NCBI GenBank assembly: GCA_029931535.1
Contig: JAQPZY010001412.1
Location: 496,001-560,000 of the forward strand
DNA length: 64,000 nucleotides
Reading direction: 5' to 3'
From: Margaritifera margaritifera
Lineage: Eukaryota; Mollusca; Bivalvia; Unionida; Margaritiferidae
Part shown: positions 33,480 to 45,229 of the stretch, piece by piece
Position numbering within the stretch: the first letter of the stretch is position 1
How the letters are laid out: every line of letters begins with the position of its first letter
The notes under the pieces: model-generated
What the model was told of the DNA's origin: nothing
What the model saw: the letters and a program-made list of their open reading frames with translations, nothing else
The model's database searches: none
Translations under genes and position numbers: made by a program

Positions 33480-35495
33480 TAAAGCTATGGAAAGCCGTGG
33501 GTACCCGATGGTGATTTAAATTTTTCCCTATATTTTGATATGGACTACAATTAGCGGCTCCTAAAACACTTTTAGAATCTATGACTCCGTTAAAGATCAT
33601 AATTAACGGCTCCTGACCATAATTAACGGCTCCATAAGACGCATAAACAACAAAAACAAAAACGACCAGATTCGACATATTTTTTTTTCTTCACAAGACT
33701 ACATCTACATCGGCTTCAATATATTATCGCCCTGTTACCGGAGTATGAACAAAAACGGAGGCGTTGATTAAAAAGGAGCCGGTGAGTATAGTCATTAGAC
33801 TGAGCTGTAGATGTTACCTTTGCCTTGAAGAGTGAGGGAGGAAATATTAAACACAAAATCTGTTCTCTGTGCTACATTTCGTTGACTGCCTCCAGTCGAA
33901 AATACATATCGGACCTCACCTACGTGTACACCTCTTCTAGATACTTTCGCTCCTCTTCCGACACTCGTATTCTCAGTATTCCCACTATCTTCACTCGGGA
34001 GGTAGTGAATTTTGAATTCACGGATGTGCAACACGAGTGGATATTTGCAAAAACATATGTAATTCTTCCATGGAACCGGCTTCCGAGAGTTGATTCGAGT
34101 GAATGGTAAGTAGAAACTTACCTTTGCATTTACATCTGTTCTCAGATTAATGAAGGAATGTGTCGTAGAGTCGCTTATCTCTGTTCGTACCGGCAAATTG
34201 TAGCCTTTTGTAGGTGAGGATAGCTCTGTCGGGACAGGCACAATTCGCGCCATTCGTACGTTTCAGTGCCCGTAACTTTGGTTTAGTGCGACGCAGAAAA
34301 GTCAACGATGGCTTGATAAATAGAAAAATATATCAAGAGTAAAACTAGCTATAGATTATGGCCGAGTGCCTCCATGGACGAGAATAGCAGCCTAAGATCG
34401 AGGGTCGGGTGTGGAACGGAGTGTTCGGAAGTTACTTACCTTGTTTCATATATAGTATGATAGACAGGGTCCGGTGTCAGAACGGGTCATAGGAGTAATC
34501 TGGGGAACTTTTGTCATTCGGTATGATTTTTTTCCTTCAGGATATTGCTTTTTTTGTTTCAACATTAAGCTTGCGTCGGCCACCTGTGCAGTAAACCAGG
34601 TGTGCTGCTTTGCTCAATAAGGCAAGTGGATATAATTTGTGGCTGGATAGGGTAAAATAGCATACAAAATGTAAACAAATTTTAATCTATTGCAACAGAT
34701 AAGGTCATCCCAAACCAACAGTTCTCATAAATTACTGATTTTTGTTTATGATCAGCTGGTAAGTACGATTGAAAATAAAGTGAACTTATGAGGGGGTGGG
34801 ACGGGGGTGGGTGGGTGGGTACAGGCGCTCGTTACAAAGAAAATTAGGAGTATCAGTCAATGGATAGAGGGCTCTGTTATCATAGCATTATTTAGTAACA
34901 TGCATTCTGAGAAAACAAGAGGTTTTAGAAAGTAAAAAGCAATATACAAAGGCACTAGAAAATCCAAAGGCTGCTAATGATGCGATCAAAATTAGTTTGT
35001 GTTTTACTGTTTTCATATTGTATAAGCTTTTTTTTCTGAATTGTTAACCATCCTTTAAAAGTAGAGCTGGTAATGAAGATGTGAGTAGGAATACTTTTGC
35101 ATATATGTAATTATATATAAAATTTTTATTGATTTTCCAGAGTTTATAATGTCATGCAGCTTGTTATACACTGCTGAAAATAGAAACTTCAAACTTTGGG
35201 ATATGATTGTAGTCTGTAGATGTGTACAACAGTATCAGAATTTATGTCCATCTCCTTCTTTGTGAATCTTGTTGCATGGAAACACTTTGCCATGAATATA
35301 TCATGGTGTTTGACAAAACTGAGAAAAAGATATGGAAATCTAGCTATGCTGCACACTTTTAAGTCTTCAGATTGACATGTTTCTTTAGTTAGACCATGAT
35401 GCATTATTTCAATATTTTGCTAATGTGATGTTTAATTTTCATTTTTTTAAATATTTTTTTTTTAGATGAGTATTATAAATTAACACCTTTTTCAG
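33480..35495. other. Possible 5' region of the integrase-core gene; no exon identified
   Basis: The region 33,800-34,500 is less AT-rich and has more CpG than its surroundings and a good donor context ('gaatg|gtaagt' at 34,104-34,110), so it could hold a promoter or 5' exon. 'aattaacggctcc' recurs at 33,602 and 33,620, with 'attagcggctcc' at 33,549. A 152-residue minus-strand ORF (33,795-34,253) has no recognisable motif. The N-terminal exons expected for the downstream protein were not found. Confidence 0.35.
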
Positions 35496-35550
35496 ATGGG
35501 GACATTAAATTAACGCCTAATGGTATTGGCATACATGGATGTATAGACGG
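35496..35550 (+). CDS. Integrase-core exon a ('DGDIKL...HGCIDG')
   Basis: 55 nt after 'cctttttcag', donor 'GG|gtatgt'. Carries the first catalytic-type Asp in 'HGCIDG'. Incoming phase 1 implies an upstream exon that I could not place. Confidence 0.7.
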
Positions 35551-35989
35551 GTATGTATATTAAAATATTTTCTTGTAAAAATCATTAGGGTTATTCTTGA
35601 ATTACACACACCATGTAAGCATACAGATGCACTGTTTAACAGACCCGAATACTCGTTAAATTTTATGGACAGCTATAAACACTTTAAACAGACTGGATCA
35701 TTGCAGCTAGAGCGTTTGTAAAATTTTCCCGTTTTTTTCCAGTTTTGTCCAACCCCATAGGGCTAAATCTTGGTTAGTAGGTGTCATGTAGCACAGATAC
35801 ATGAGCCAAAGTCATTTCCATATCAGAATTCTTCTTTAGAAACCGAGTATTCTTAAAGTTTGTGTGCAAATCTTTGTTTTTACATTTTTAAAACTATGAA
35901 TATAAGTGGCACCCTAAGGCCATTATTGTGCTGCGCTGCTGTTAAACACTAATACATACATACATACATAAATTACAAGCCTAGAAGTG

Positions 35990-36140
35990 AGCCACGGTGG
36001 TTCAGTGGTTAGCGTGCCAGACCAGCCTGGGTAAGCTACTGTGGTGTGTCCTTGGGCAAGGCACTTTACTCCAGTTGCCTCGGCACTAAATAACCTACTG
36101 GTGTTGCTGTGCCGTAAAGTACCAAACCAAACAAACCTAG
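35990..36140 (+). mobile_element. tRNA-derived SINE-like fragment
   Basis: 'ggtggttcagtggttagcg' resembles the tRNA box-A part of a SINE head, and 'tccttgggcaaggcacttta' with 'gttgcctc' is the conserved body found after it in many invertebrate SINEs. The box-B part is deleted. It sits in the intron after exon a. Ends are not precise. Confidence 0.65.
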
Positions 36141-36902
36141 AAAGTATATATGTGGTTATGGAATGCACATCTACAGACCACTCCCAATAATTTCCCATAA
36201 TTTGTATCTTTTATTTTAAACTGTGTAGGAGGGGTTGCATGACATAATGAACACACACACAAGGACTGGCAGGATGACATAAATCCTACTTTTTCTCTAT
36301 AAGGCATGTGGACAATTAACGCCCACTATTCCCTAATATTAAGTTTTCAAAAGCCCTTATGCATGCACCCCCCCCCCCACATCATAAGTGTTGTGAGTTT
36401 CATGTGATGGAGTCAGGTTTTTACTCAGTATTCCAATATTTGCCACAATATGGAAGAATAGAAGCTTCATCTGGATTTGGGTGATCGAGTTAAACATCAT
36501 GCAATGTTTCTGTTCATTTTTGATTCAACTAATTTGAAGAGAAACTTTGTTCTTGAGGAATAAGCTTTTTATTAAAAATCAAGTTTTGTTAAGTACAATA
36601 GGAGTGTAAAATGTAAAATTCATAATTATGTAAAGTATTCAATATTGTAACTCCTGGTGTTTCCGGTTTTGAGCGAGTGTTCAACATTAATTTGAAAAGC
36701 ACAAGTATAATTTTGTTGATGCAGATGTTTAGGTAAATGCTGTCTATTTATCATTCAATTCCTTGTTATATTTCATGCAAAAAAAAATGAGTGATCTACG
36801 TACAGTTTACCTTGACAATTGGAAATGGATGTCTTCCTATGATAAAATTATCAATATCCACCTTTTGTGATAAAATGTATTTTTAAACAATCATATTTTC
36901 AG

Positions 36903-37000
36903 TTTTTCATGGAAGATTTTATGGCTACGTGCTGGGGTCACTAATAGGAGACCAGGGTTAGTTGCGTCATACTTTGTTCATGCAGTTGAGAAATTCCATG
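36903..37000 (+). CDS. Integrase-core exon b ('GFSWKILWL...EKFHG')
   Basis: 98 nt after 'catattttcag', donor 'CATG|gtaaat'. Phases 2 in and 1 out fit both neighbours. Encodes the beta strands between the first and second catalytic Asp ('KILWL', 'ASYFVHAVEKF'). Confidence 0.75.
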
Positions 37001-37004
37001 GTAA

Positions 37005-38071
37005 ATAAAGACAAACTCGATTAATGCAAATTATAAAGTAATTACATCTTCAGTTATTTTGTTGAAACTACAGTTAAAATTTTGAATAGTTCTGTTCTCA
37101 GTGGTATGACATTCTTTGAAAATAAAATATTTGTGACTGCTAAGTATTTTTCTTGCGACTAAAGATTGTAAATTGGGTTGATTTAGCACATTGATTATTA
37201 TGTCTTCCCGTTAACACCTAAGATTTTAAAAGTGTGATGTCTTTTCTATTAAATTAACGGTTTTATACACCCAAATAAGGAAGTTTTGTCATATATGTAC
37301 GGTAACTAAAATGACACGCCAAAACATTGTATTTTGCATTTAAATTGTTGCACACTAGAAAACATTTATTACTTGAAGACGGAAAATGGCGTATACAAAT
37401 GCAGGATTAACTGAACTGTGTCATTTCCTCTTGGACTCTGAAGGTTAGCAAACCTAGAAATAATTGCCCGATTGGTCAGCCATACATGTAATTGTTTGCA
37501 GGTCAGGTGTCACACATGTAAAGCTTAACTATTTTGTAGAAGACTGTCTTTAGATGCATTAGCTCGACTCCTGAGCTCAGAGGGGCACATTAAGAAAGTT
37601 TTATACTTGATGATGCATATCATTGGAATTTACTCAAATTCAGAGTGTGGATGTTTTGCTCATTGATCTTAATTAGTATGTTTAAATTGCCTTTGAAGCA
37701 AATACTGTATTGGCTTTTACTTTTGGCATTAGTGGGACGAACGTAGCTCACTTTTTCATAATCAGCTAGTAATTTTGTTGGTGTCGTTTCTATAACAGAA
37801 CATTGCTGTGGTGCGCTATACAATTTGTGCAATACAATTAATGTCATAAGTTTATTTAACCAGTTTATGTGGTAAGTTGGTTTTCAATCAACGTTTTAAA
37901 AATTCAATAAAATACATTAACTGTTCTTTTGCATTTCTTGTCAAGCAGTAACATACAAACAGTACTGAAATGCGAGAGAATTTTAACTTCCATCCCAAAA
38001 GCAGATATGAATTATACTATGTGTTCCATGTGATTTTTTTTATTAATAATATTATACTAACCTTTTTTCAG
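37005..38071. other. Intron of the integrase-core gene
   Basis: No further gene seen. A poly-C tract and short AT runs occur upstream at 36,368-36,378. Confidence 0.5.
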
Positions 38072-38190
38072 GGTGTCCAGTAAAAGTGAGAGGTGATCCG
38101 GGCACTAAAAATGGCATGGTTGCTGCAATGCACATGGCTTATCATGAAAATGAAAATACCTTCATTTATGGTGCATCACATGCAAACCAG
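38072..38190 (+). CDS. Integrase-core exon c ('GCPVKVRGDPGTKNG')
   Basis: 119 nt after 'ccttttttcag'. Encodes the second catalytic-type Asp ('RGDPGT') and 'MVAAMHMAY', ending at 'SHANQ'. The family continues directly with 'RIE', which opens the next exon in phase 0. The base after CAG is A, so the donor reads 'CAG|atattt' instead of GT. If unspliced, translation stops at TGA 38,206-38,208. Confidence 0.75.
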
Positions 38191-38779
38191 ATATTTCTTG
38201 AGCATTGAAAGAATGGTATTACAGGTTCATTAGAAACATGCAAGTGTCCATGAAGTTCAGATCAGCACACTTGTCTAACTGATGGATATCTTTTAATTCT
38301 AAATATCATTTAAAAAGCTCTTACCAATGGCAATGAGATGATTAATCATTCACGAAAATAAAAGACGCTGCTCTGAAAGCATTCTATAGGTATGATGTTA
38401 TAAACAAAAATCAATTAATGTGAATCCTTTTAACACTTTCATACCTTGAATGAGTTTAAAAACAAGGAAAGGGTGCAGAACTGAAGCAGCCAGGATAGCA
38501 ATGCGTCTCGTGCTATCCATATCTTTAGAGAGGTATATAGTGTTACCCACGTGAAACAAATTGGTTATGCAACCTTATGTTGATGACATACTGGCCGTAT
38601 TTGATGTTCAACATTCTGCCTCATAATAAAGATATTTCCACTAATTGTTGGACACACCCACCTTTTTCACACAATAATTCCATAAATTATTCTTGAACAA
38701 ATCTAACATGTTATATACATTTTTCACCCTACTGCGATAGCAGAAAGAGACATATTGCTTTGCTTCTATCCATCTGTAC

Positions 38780-39305
38780 ATCTGAGGTTCTCGCACAGGC
38801 AGGTATTCCAAGCATCCATACTCTGCTGATGAAATCACTGATGAAATGACCAGGCCATGTCACCAGGATGTGAGATGAGTGACTTCCAAAGACAATCTTC
38901 TATGGCGTGCTGAAGGAGGAAACGCAGTCCCAGGGAGGTCAGAAGAAATGCTTTAAAGACACCCTCAAGTCATCCTTGAAACACTCCAGCCTTGACCCTG
39001 AGTCTTTGAAAGATCTCGCACAGGATCATTCCACATGACACAGTTTAATCCATACTGGAGCTACAGATTATGAGCTTAGGAGAATATTAGAGGCAGTGCG
39101 GAAGCGCGAGCAGCGTAAATCTCAAAACTGTAGCACAACCTCTGCTGATTAAGCAACCCCAAGCGGCATTTCCTGTCTAGTGTGCCACAGATAGTTCAGA
39201 GCACAAATTGGCCTGATCAGTCACTCATGTGTTCACAGATACCAAACAAGTCAGTGATGTCATGGTCATCTTTGACCTTGAAGGACAAACAACAACAACA
39301 ACAAG
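38780..39305 (+). mobile_element. 3' end of a non-LTR retrotransposon (LINE)
   Basis: The plus strand reads 'AGIPSIHTLLMKS', then a degenerate 'GHVTRM', then 'PKTIFYGVLKEETQSQGGQK' and 'LKSSLKHSSLDPESL'. This is the conserved C-terminal tail that follows the reverse transcriptase in many animal LINEs ('GHV.RM..', 'YGEL...R..GGQ..R(Y/F)KDTLK'). A C2H2-like 'CLVCHR...H...H' tail follows. Stops interrupt it, and it ends with (ACA)n. It lies in the intron between exons c and d, truncated at its 5' end as LINEs usually are. Confidence 0.75.
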
Positions 39306-40195
39306 AGACCTGTTCAGTATCCATTTTATTGCAACAACACAACTATTCGACATGACACTGTTCACAAATGATCGTGGTCACGAGTAGATGACATGATTAG
39401 AGTTGTTCCTTTTAAACATACATAGTACACAAGGTAGGCACTTTTTTACAAATATATGCCCAGGTACTCTGGTTACTCAAATAGTTTATTTGAAAATGAT
39501 AACCAAATTCGATGAAAATGATAACAAAATTCTAAATGGCATCTGTGGATGACTACTACACATTGAAAGTGCCTTCCCTGGATTCTAAGTCTGTTTTACT
39601 GGAACAACCCTTATATTTTCTGTCCATTACTGCACTGTCTCAATTTGTAACACAATTTTGAAATTTTTAGCAAAAACCTTCCTTGCACAAGTAAGCAAAA
39701 ACTGCTTGCGGTATGCCAGTTAAATTTAGTAGCCATATTTATATTCACATGTAGATGGCCTAATTAGATCTTCAGGTCATGACAGAAAATGTTTAAATTA
39801 GTTATACTTTTTTGAACTCTGGAACATTTCTTTCAAACAAAAACTCTGTGAGCACAATTTAGGAACAATCATGTAAGGCAGACAACATAAACTGTGTATG
39901 TATAAATAGATAGTTAGATTGTTATGCCATTATATAAATTTTTAAAAAAATCTACAGATTTGAATTTATATTTTACTCCGACTTTATTAGTCTTTACAGG
40001 GGTTATACATGCTTTCCAAACACAAATCTAGTTGACATAAGCCTGTTTGTGTACAAAACATCACTCTTCAACTTACATTGAAATATGAGGAGAGAGGGGA
40101 CATTCATTCTATGAAATTGTTTATTTTCTTTACAAACAGAAATGTATCATCATGTCCAAAAAAGAACAAGCTCATGTTTATGTGTTGTTTTCCAG

Positions 40196-40261
40196 CGAAT
40201 CGAACGCTGGTGGGGAATATTAAGGCAAAACAAGGCTGACTTCTGGATTGATCATTTCAAG
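40196..40261 (+). CDS. Integrase-core exon d ('RIERWWGILR')
   Basis: 66 nt after 'tgttttccag', donor 'TTCAAG|gttagt', phase 0 in and out. Contains the catalytic-type Glu in 'RIERWW', the family hallmark. Confidence 0.8.
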
Positions 40262-40901
40262 GTTAGTAATCTACATTTTGGACACTAGATTGAAAGGATA
40301 TTTCACATGACAGATGTATGGAAGTGAGATGTCACTTGTATGCTTTGAATATGGGGATTAGACATTGATTGTCATACAGTCAATTTCCTCTAATGTGATC
40401 TATCCTTGACCTTCAAGCTGATGAATAAGAACTTAACCTATCATAAGCCATAAATGTTCTGGTATGGATACATTAAGCGTACCAAGATCAATTTATTATC
40501 TCACACAGCTTTGAGGTTATACTGTGAAAATGAACTAGATCTGTGTTTTTTAAAATATGCATACCTCTACTGCAAACGAGAAAGTCCAAGTCCCTGTAAA
40601 AATTATATAATGACCTAAAATTCTAATCAGGTCATCTGCAAATGTATAGAGTATATATGCCAAAATATTGCCAAACATTTGACCTTAACCTTATAGGATC
40701 CCAAATAGGGTTCACAACACACCCTCTAGTGATAACATATACATGTTCCAAGTTGTATTCATTTATTTGATAAGACTTGAAATTTAATATCAGAAAAGAA
40801 AGGTTGATGGACTGGAAACTGTTAAAGCTTTTCTTTGATTATGACATTGTGAATTGGAACCCTGTTGCAACACACCTTTTAGTAATAATGCATGAGCGAT
40901 T

Positions 40902-40903
<2 letters not shown>

Positions 40904-40962
<59 letters not shown>
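40904..40962. repeat. (TA)n microsatellite
   Basis: About 29 TA units inside the intron between exons d and e. Confidence 0.95.
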
Positions 40963-40964
<2 letters not shown>

Positions 40965-41229
40965 ATCAGATGGCTTCGAGGTTACAAAGCAAAAAGACTA
41001 AGAGACACGTATGGACGTGAATACCGAATCTCTGACTTTTTTGGCAAAACTGTGTGGACAATAATCCTAGGGGTAAACTGGCACAATGTTCATTCATGGG
41101 TGCATTTTCATTGCCAAGATTTCCTTCACAATATAATTATGTTCTCATAAGTGATTGTAAAATTGTAACGTTCACAATATATGGTATTAGTTACTTATGA
41201 ATTGGAATGAAAAATTTTGTAATTTACAG

Positions 41230-41280
41230 ACATTAGAGGGTACGTGATGGTCACTTTATCAAAGGCAATTGACACCACAT
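41230..41280 (+). pseudogene. Integrase-core exon e, disrupted
   Basis: 51 nt between 'aatttacag' and 'gtaagt'. Near its end the frame needed by exon f reads 'RDGHFIKGN', a stop (TGA), then 'HH' and two bases, like the family's 'GxFxxGNxxHM' stretch. The incoming phase-0 frame does not reach this frame without a shift. So this exon has both an indel and a stop. Confidence 0.5.
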
Positions 41281-41805
41281 GTAAGTTTCTGATGTTTACT
41301 TTTGAACATAAATTGTATATTAAAAATGATGCACTATTTGTCTACTATGGGTTCTAGTACTAGTCTTGAATATTATTGCAAATAGACACAAACTTGATGT
41401 TTGGGCTGGTTATTGAAGCTAAGCATTGCGTCAATTTTTCTCAGTTTCAATCGTCAGATATACATTTGCGACAGTTTTGTGGTTTTAATGTTCTTTTTGC
41501 CCTGAACAATAACATAAAAGCTGTGAAAGTTAATTTGGCTAAGTTCTTGAAATTGCCAGATTGAAACACCTGCACTAATCGTTACAGCTATGCCCACATA
41601 CACCAAAGAAAATATGCCAACACACATACATAGAGAAAGACATGGACACCTTTGTGTATTTTTCTTTCTTAGAAAATGTTTGCTGCCCTAAATTTAAACT
41701 TTGTTTTAGTAAGTTTTCTTCAGTGATGACATTTGACTAGGTCCATAGAAGTGACTAACTGATGATAGACATGAAAATACCTATACTAAGTATCATAATT
41801 TCCAG

Positions 41806-41957
41806 GCTGTGTCTGCAGTTTGTGTATGTGCCCCTCATTCAAAAACATCTAAGAGAAGTTGTTCCGTTGTGGAATAGCCATATTATACGTCATCAGAAAA
41901 TGGGGGATGTAGTGTCTGGCATTCCAGATATTCTTTTCAGCAATCCAGAAATAATAG
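41806..41957 (+). CDS. Integrase-core exon f ('LCLQFVYVPLIQ')
   Basis: 152 nt after 'aatttccag', donor 'ATAATAG|gtaaga', phases 2 in and 1 out. Encodes 'VPLIQKHLREVVPLWNSH', 'RHQKMGDVVSGIPDILF', a helical segment that follows the catalytic core in this family. Confidence 0.75.
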
Positions 41958-42866
41958 GTAAGAGTTGTAAAAAATCTGCAGCTGATAGGCTTCTGTAATT
42001 CCTGTCTAAATGATCTATTTTCATCTATCTTGCTTTCCTTCAAATACCTAACTAATAGTTTGTGGCAAAGGAAGGACATGTTATTAGTCATCTCTTTCTC
42101 TCTCTCTCTCTCAAATATGGGTTTTTGGCAATAGCAGAATATGTCTGGTATTATGTTGCATGTCATTGGATATCTAATGTTAAATACTGATTTATATTGT
42201 GGAAATAAAAAGGGTAACACATTTTTAATTGTTTTCACTTGCATGATCCATGATACGTTTATACGGTTTTATGTGGCCTGCACACGTGTTCAGCAAGCTC
42301 TCAAACAATCTGATAAAAATGATCCAGGTCATTGTTTTTTTACTTTTGTTGCTTTAGGCAACCTCAATTTCTGCTGACAAAGATAAATATGAATTAATGT
42401 TCTCTGTGAAATTAAAGAGAATAACCTTTTCTTGAATGGACTTGTATATTTTGTTCCCATGTGCCTCCCAGTGTCAAAATTATTTCATGTACTAAAACTT
42501 AATTACAGTTTCTTCTAAAACGTTCAATAAAAAATAAAGGGCATATTCTTTTTCATCTACTTTGACACACTACATGATTTTAATTTTGCAATAATTTTTG
42601 TAAATTTATTATTTTTAAATTGCAACCAAACATAATACATTCCAACCTGTCATAAGCTGCTATTGCACAGATTTGAAAGAACAGGGTCTCTCAAGAGAGG
42701 TTGTTGCTTTATTGAGGTTTATTTATGCAAACAGGTGTAAGGAGCATATAAACGTTTCTACTTTAAAACAGGGCTGGGGATTGATGCTTAATGAATGTGA
42801 CTGTTAATGCTGGTTTCAGTGTACATAAATACAAAATATTACATCTCAATTCAACTTTTTGTTCAG

Positions 42867-43057
42867 GAGCAGAGAACTATTTAATAGCGGTGACAGAGAG
42901 GGAAATTCAGGACTTAAGGGAACTTTGTCAAAATAATTATACAGAACTTGATCCTGATTGTCTAATCATTTTACAAGAAGTAATAGAGACTTATCAGATA
43001 CCAAACATGTTTATTGTTTTATCAGAAGTGATTACAAAACTGTTTCATCAGTTGTAA
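42867..43057 (+). CDS. Integrase-core terminal exon g
   Basis: 191 nt after 'ttttgttcag', ending TAA at 43,055-43,057. Reads 'GAENYLIAVTEREIQDLREL' then 'LDPDCLIILQEVIE'. Incoming phase 1 fits exon f. The open frame across all 63 codons supports real coding history. Confidence 0.75.
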
Positions 43058-43728
43058 CTGGACAAAATTTCACTGAAATGTTTATTTTTCGGACATTGAT
43101 TATCTGAACTACTACCATGACACCTGAAATGTTTGCGTATTAGAACATACCTGTGCCTAAGAATGAATCGAATTTGCCAATCACGTTGCCAACATATAAC
43201 AGAGTAACATAGATCAGAAGCAAACACAGTCAAATATAATCTCACACAATTATATGGACTAAGGTAATATGAATAACTAAATTATCTTGGTAAGGTAACA
43301 ATGAATGCAATTTGGAGAGAGGAAGGAATAGAATGAGATACAAGAATAGAAATTTTATTCTTACACACAATTTTCCCTAAGTGAGTGCCACTGTAATAAA
43401 ATGTAATTTGTCATACAGAAAACCCAAGCTAATCAATCATGATTAAAGACTTGTAATGGTCCGATCTAAGGATTCTCTACTCCAAGCCAATGTAATTAAC
43501 TGTTGATCAGTAATAAATGTTGAGTTAATAGGGGATAAAAGTTAATCACCTACAGGCACAAGTGTGAGTATAATCCATGTCAGCCAAGTTTTCTTGATTA
43601 AAACCCATTAACACCTCTTGTCACAAGATCATATATAAAATGACTCCCCAGTGACACTTGTGTTATCATTCCATCATGCTCTTCAACTTGTCAAAACGTT
43701 AATATTTACTTAATCACCGATACATATA
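43058..43728. other. No gene seen
   Basis: 3' flank of the integrase-core gene. No feature supported. Confidence 0.4.
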
Positions 43729-43876
43729 CAGTCAAACGTACAACCATCGGACCTATTTAATGCAGATACTTCCATTCATAATTGTACATTTTGACCAAAA
43801 CTTGTTCCTCTCGACAACCGATTATCCAGACGAAATATGTGTCCCTCAAGAGGTCCAGATAATTGACGTTTAACTA
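43729..43876. mobile_element. pogo/Tigger-like MITE
   Basis: Left end 'cagtcaaacgtacaa' and right end read inward 'tagttaaacgtcaat' are imperfect inverted repeats; TA precedes and follows. 'cgattatcc' and 'tccagataatt' inside are typical of pogo-type ends. The second half is included in the tandem duplication that follows. Confidence 0.55.
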
Positions 43877-44918
43877 TATATCTGACTATCAATAGATATG
43901 TAATAATTTATATAAGTTCTCACAGCAACTGATATTCTGCCCGAGAAAGCTATTCATTTGAAATTTGTTTATAGCAATCAGAGATAGATCAGAGGGATGG
44001 GTTTGAGCTGGTGTACCCCCCTCCCCCACATGAGCGCGAAACAACCAAACATTTCCTAGTTTTTTTCAGTTAGATGGTTAACATTATACCCTGGAAATGT
44101 ATAAAATGAAGCAGCATCAGGGGGCTTTGCTCCTGGGATTCTGTTCCACATACCCCTCGCTTACTTGTTGCGGCCACTCCGCTATTGCTAGATCCGCCAC
44201 TGACAACGTAAGACCATTATTGTATCTTGATAGAAAATGCAATGGAAAGGGCTACTATCATGTAACATTACTCAATTACAGGTGATTGCAAATCGTCCTA
44301 GATCATATGGTAGGTCCTGACTGAGGAATATTACAGAATAAATGACGGATAATTTATTATGAACATAAACAACCGATTATCCGGACGAAATATGTATCCC
44401 TCAAGAGGTCCAGATAATTAACGTTTAACTATATATCTATCAATAGACATATAATGATTTATATAAGTTCTCACAACAACTGACATTCTGCCCGAGAAAG
44501 CTATTCATTTGAAAGTTGTTTATAGCAATCAGAGATGGATCAGAGGGATGTGTTTGAGCTGGCGTGCCCCCCCCCCCATGAGCGCGAAACAACCAAACAT
44601 TTCCTAGTTTTTTTTTCTTCAGTTAGATGGTTAACATTATACCCTGGAAATGTTTAAAATGAAGCAGCTTCAGGGGGCTTTGCTCCTAGGATTCTGTTCC
44701 ACATACCCCTCGCTTACTTGTTGCGGCCACTCCGCTATTTCTGGATCCACCACTGACAACGTAAGACCACTATTGTATCTTGATAGAAAATGCAATGGAA
44801 AGGGCTACTATCATGTAACATTACTCAATTCCAGGTGATTCCAAATCATCCTAGATCATATGGTAGGTCCTGACTGAGGAATATTACAGAATAAACGACG
44901 TATAATTTATTATGAATA
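43816..44918. repeat. Tandem duplication, unit about 555 bp, two copies
   Basis: Copy 1 is 43,816-44,370 and copy 2 is 44,371-about 44,918. They are nearly identical, including 'ggttaacattataccctgga' and 'ggctactatcatgtaacatt'. Both contain a 62-codon plus-strand ORF (44,097-44,285 and 44,650-44,838, 'GALLLGFCSTYPSLTCCGHS'). The ORF is kept mainly because the duplication is recent; it has no known motif. Confidence 0.9.
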
Positions 44919-45229
44919 TCAAAATGTACACTAAAAGGTCGTACAAATTCGGCTTATTATTAGGCAGAAGGCTCATCCGGTGATCTGTCATTTCACTTTG
45001 ATATGCTGAGAAAGTTGATGTGTCTTGTATTTCCCTTGCATTATGTCTACACTCCCCACCATTACATTGAATGATACGAGATCTCTGCGCTTATCACTTA
45101 TATGAATTAAAAGAAGCAATATATAAAGGGTTAATATGTTCTACATGGTCAACTTTGTTGCTGATCTGGCTGCATTTTGATTTGATATACGAGATGTTTC
45201 CATTATATCATGGTATATGATGCTTTGTA

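Larger units (their letters stand above)
35496..43057 (+). pseudogene. Integrase-core (DDE) domain protein, multi-exon, probably decayed
   Basis: Seven plus-strand exons match a host-distributed integrase-core family known from animals and fungi. The order is 'HGCIDG', 'GFSWKILWL', 'KVRGDPGTKNGMVAAM', 'RIERWWGILR', 'YVPLIQ' with 'WNSH', then 'AENYLIAVTE'. The acidic triad D, D, E is present: D of 'CIDG', D of 'RGDPG' and E of 'RIERWW'. The last two lie 34 residues apart, close to DD35E spacing. Introns join in phase except at two places. The exon ending 38,190 is followed by 'atattt' instead of GT, and the exon at 41,230-41,280 has a frame shift and an in-frame TGA. N-terminal exons before 35,496 were not found. 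It could be a decayed domesticated transposase or an allele with annotation or assembly errors. Confidence 0.7.

Noticed and set aside
33795..34253. 152-codon minus-strand ORF as a gene
   Set aside because: No motif recognised and it overlaps an equally long plus-strand ORF in a less AT-rich stretch. I could not support either.
34490..34660. Upstream exon of the integrase gene around 'ggatataatttgtggctggatag'
   Set aside because: The translation faintly recalls the expected 'LWxxD' segment, but the exit phase does not fit exon a.
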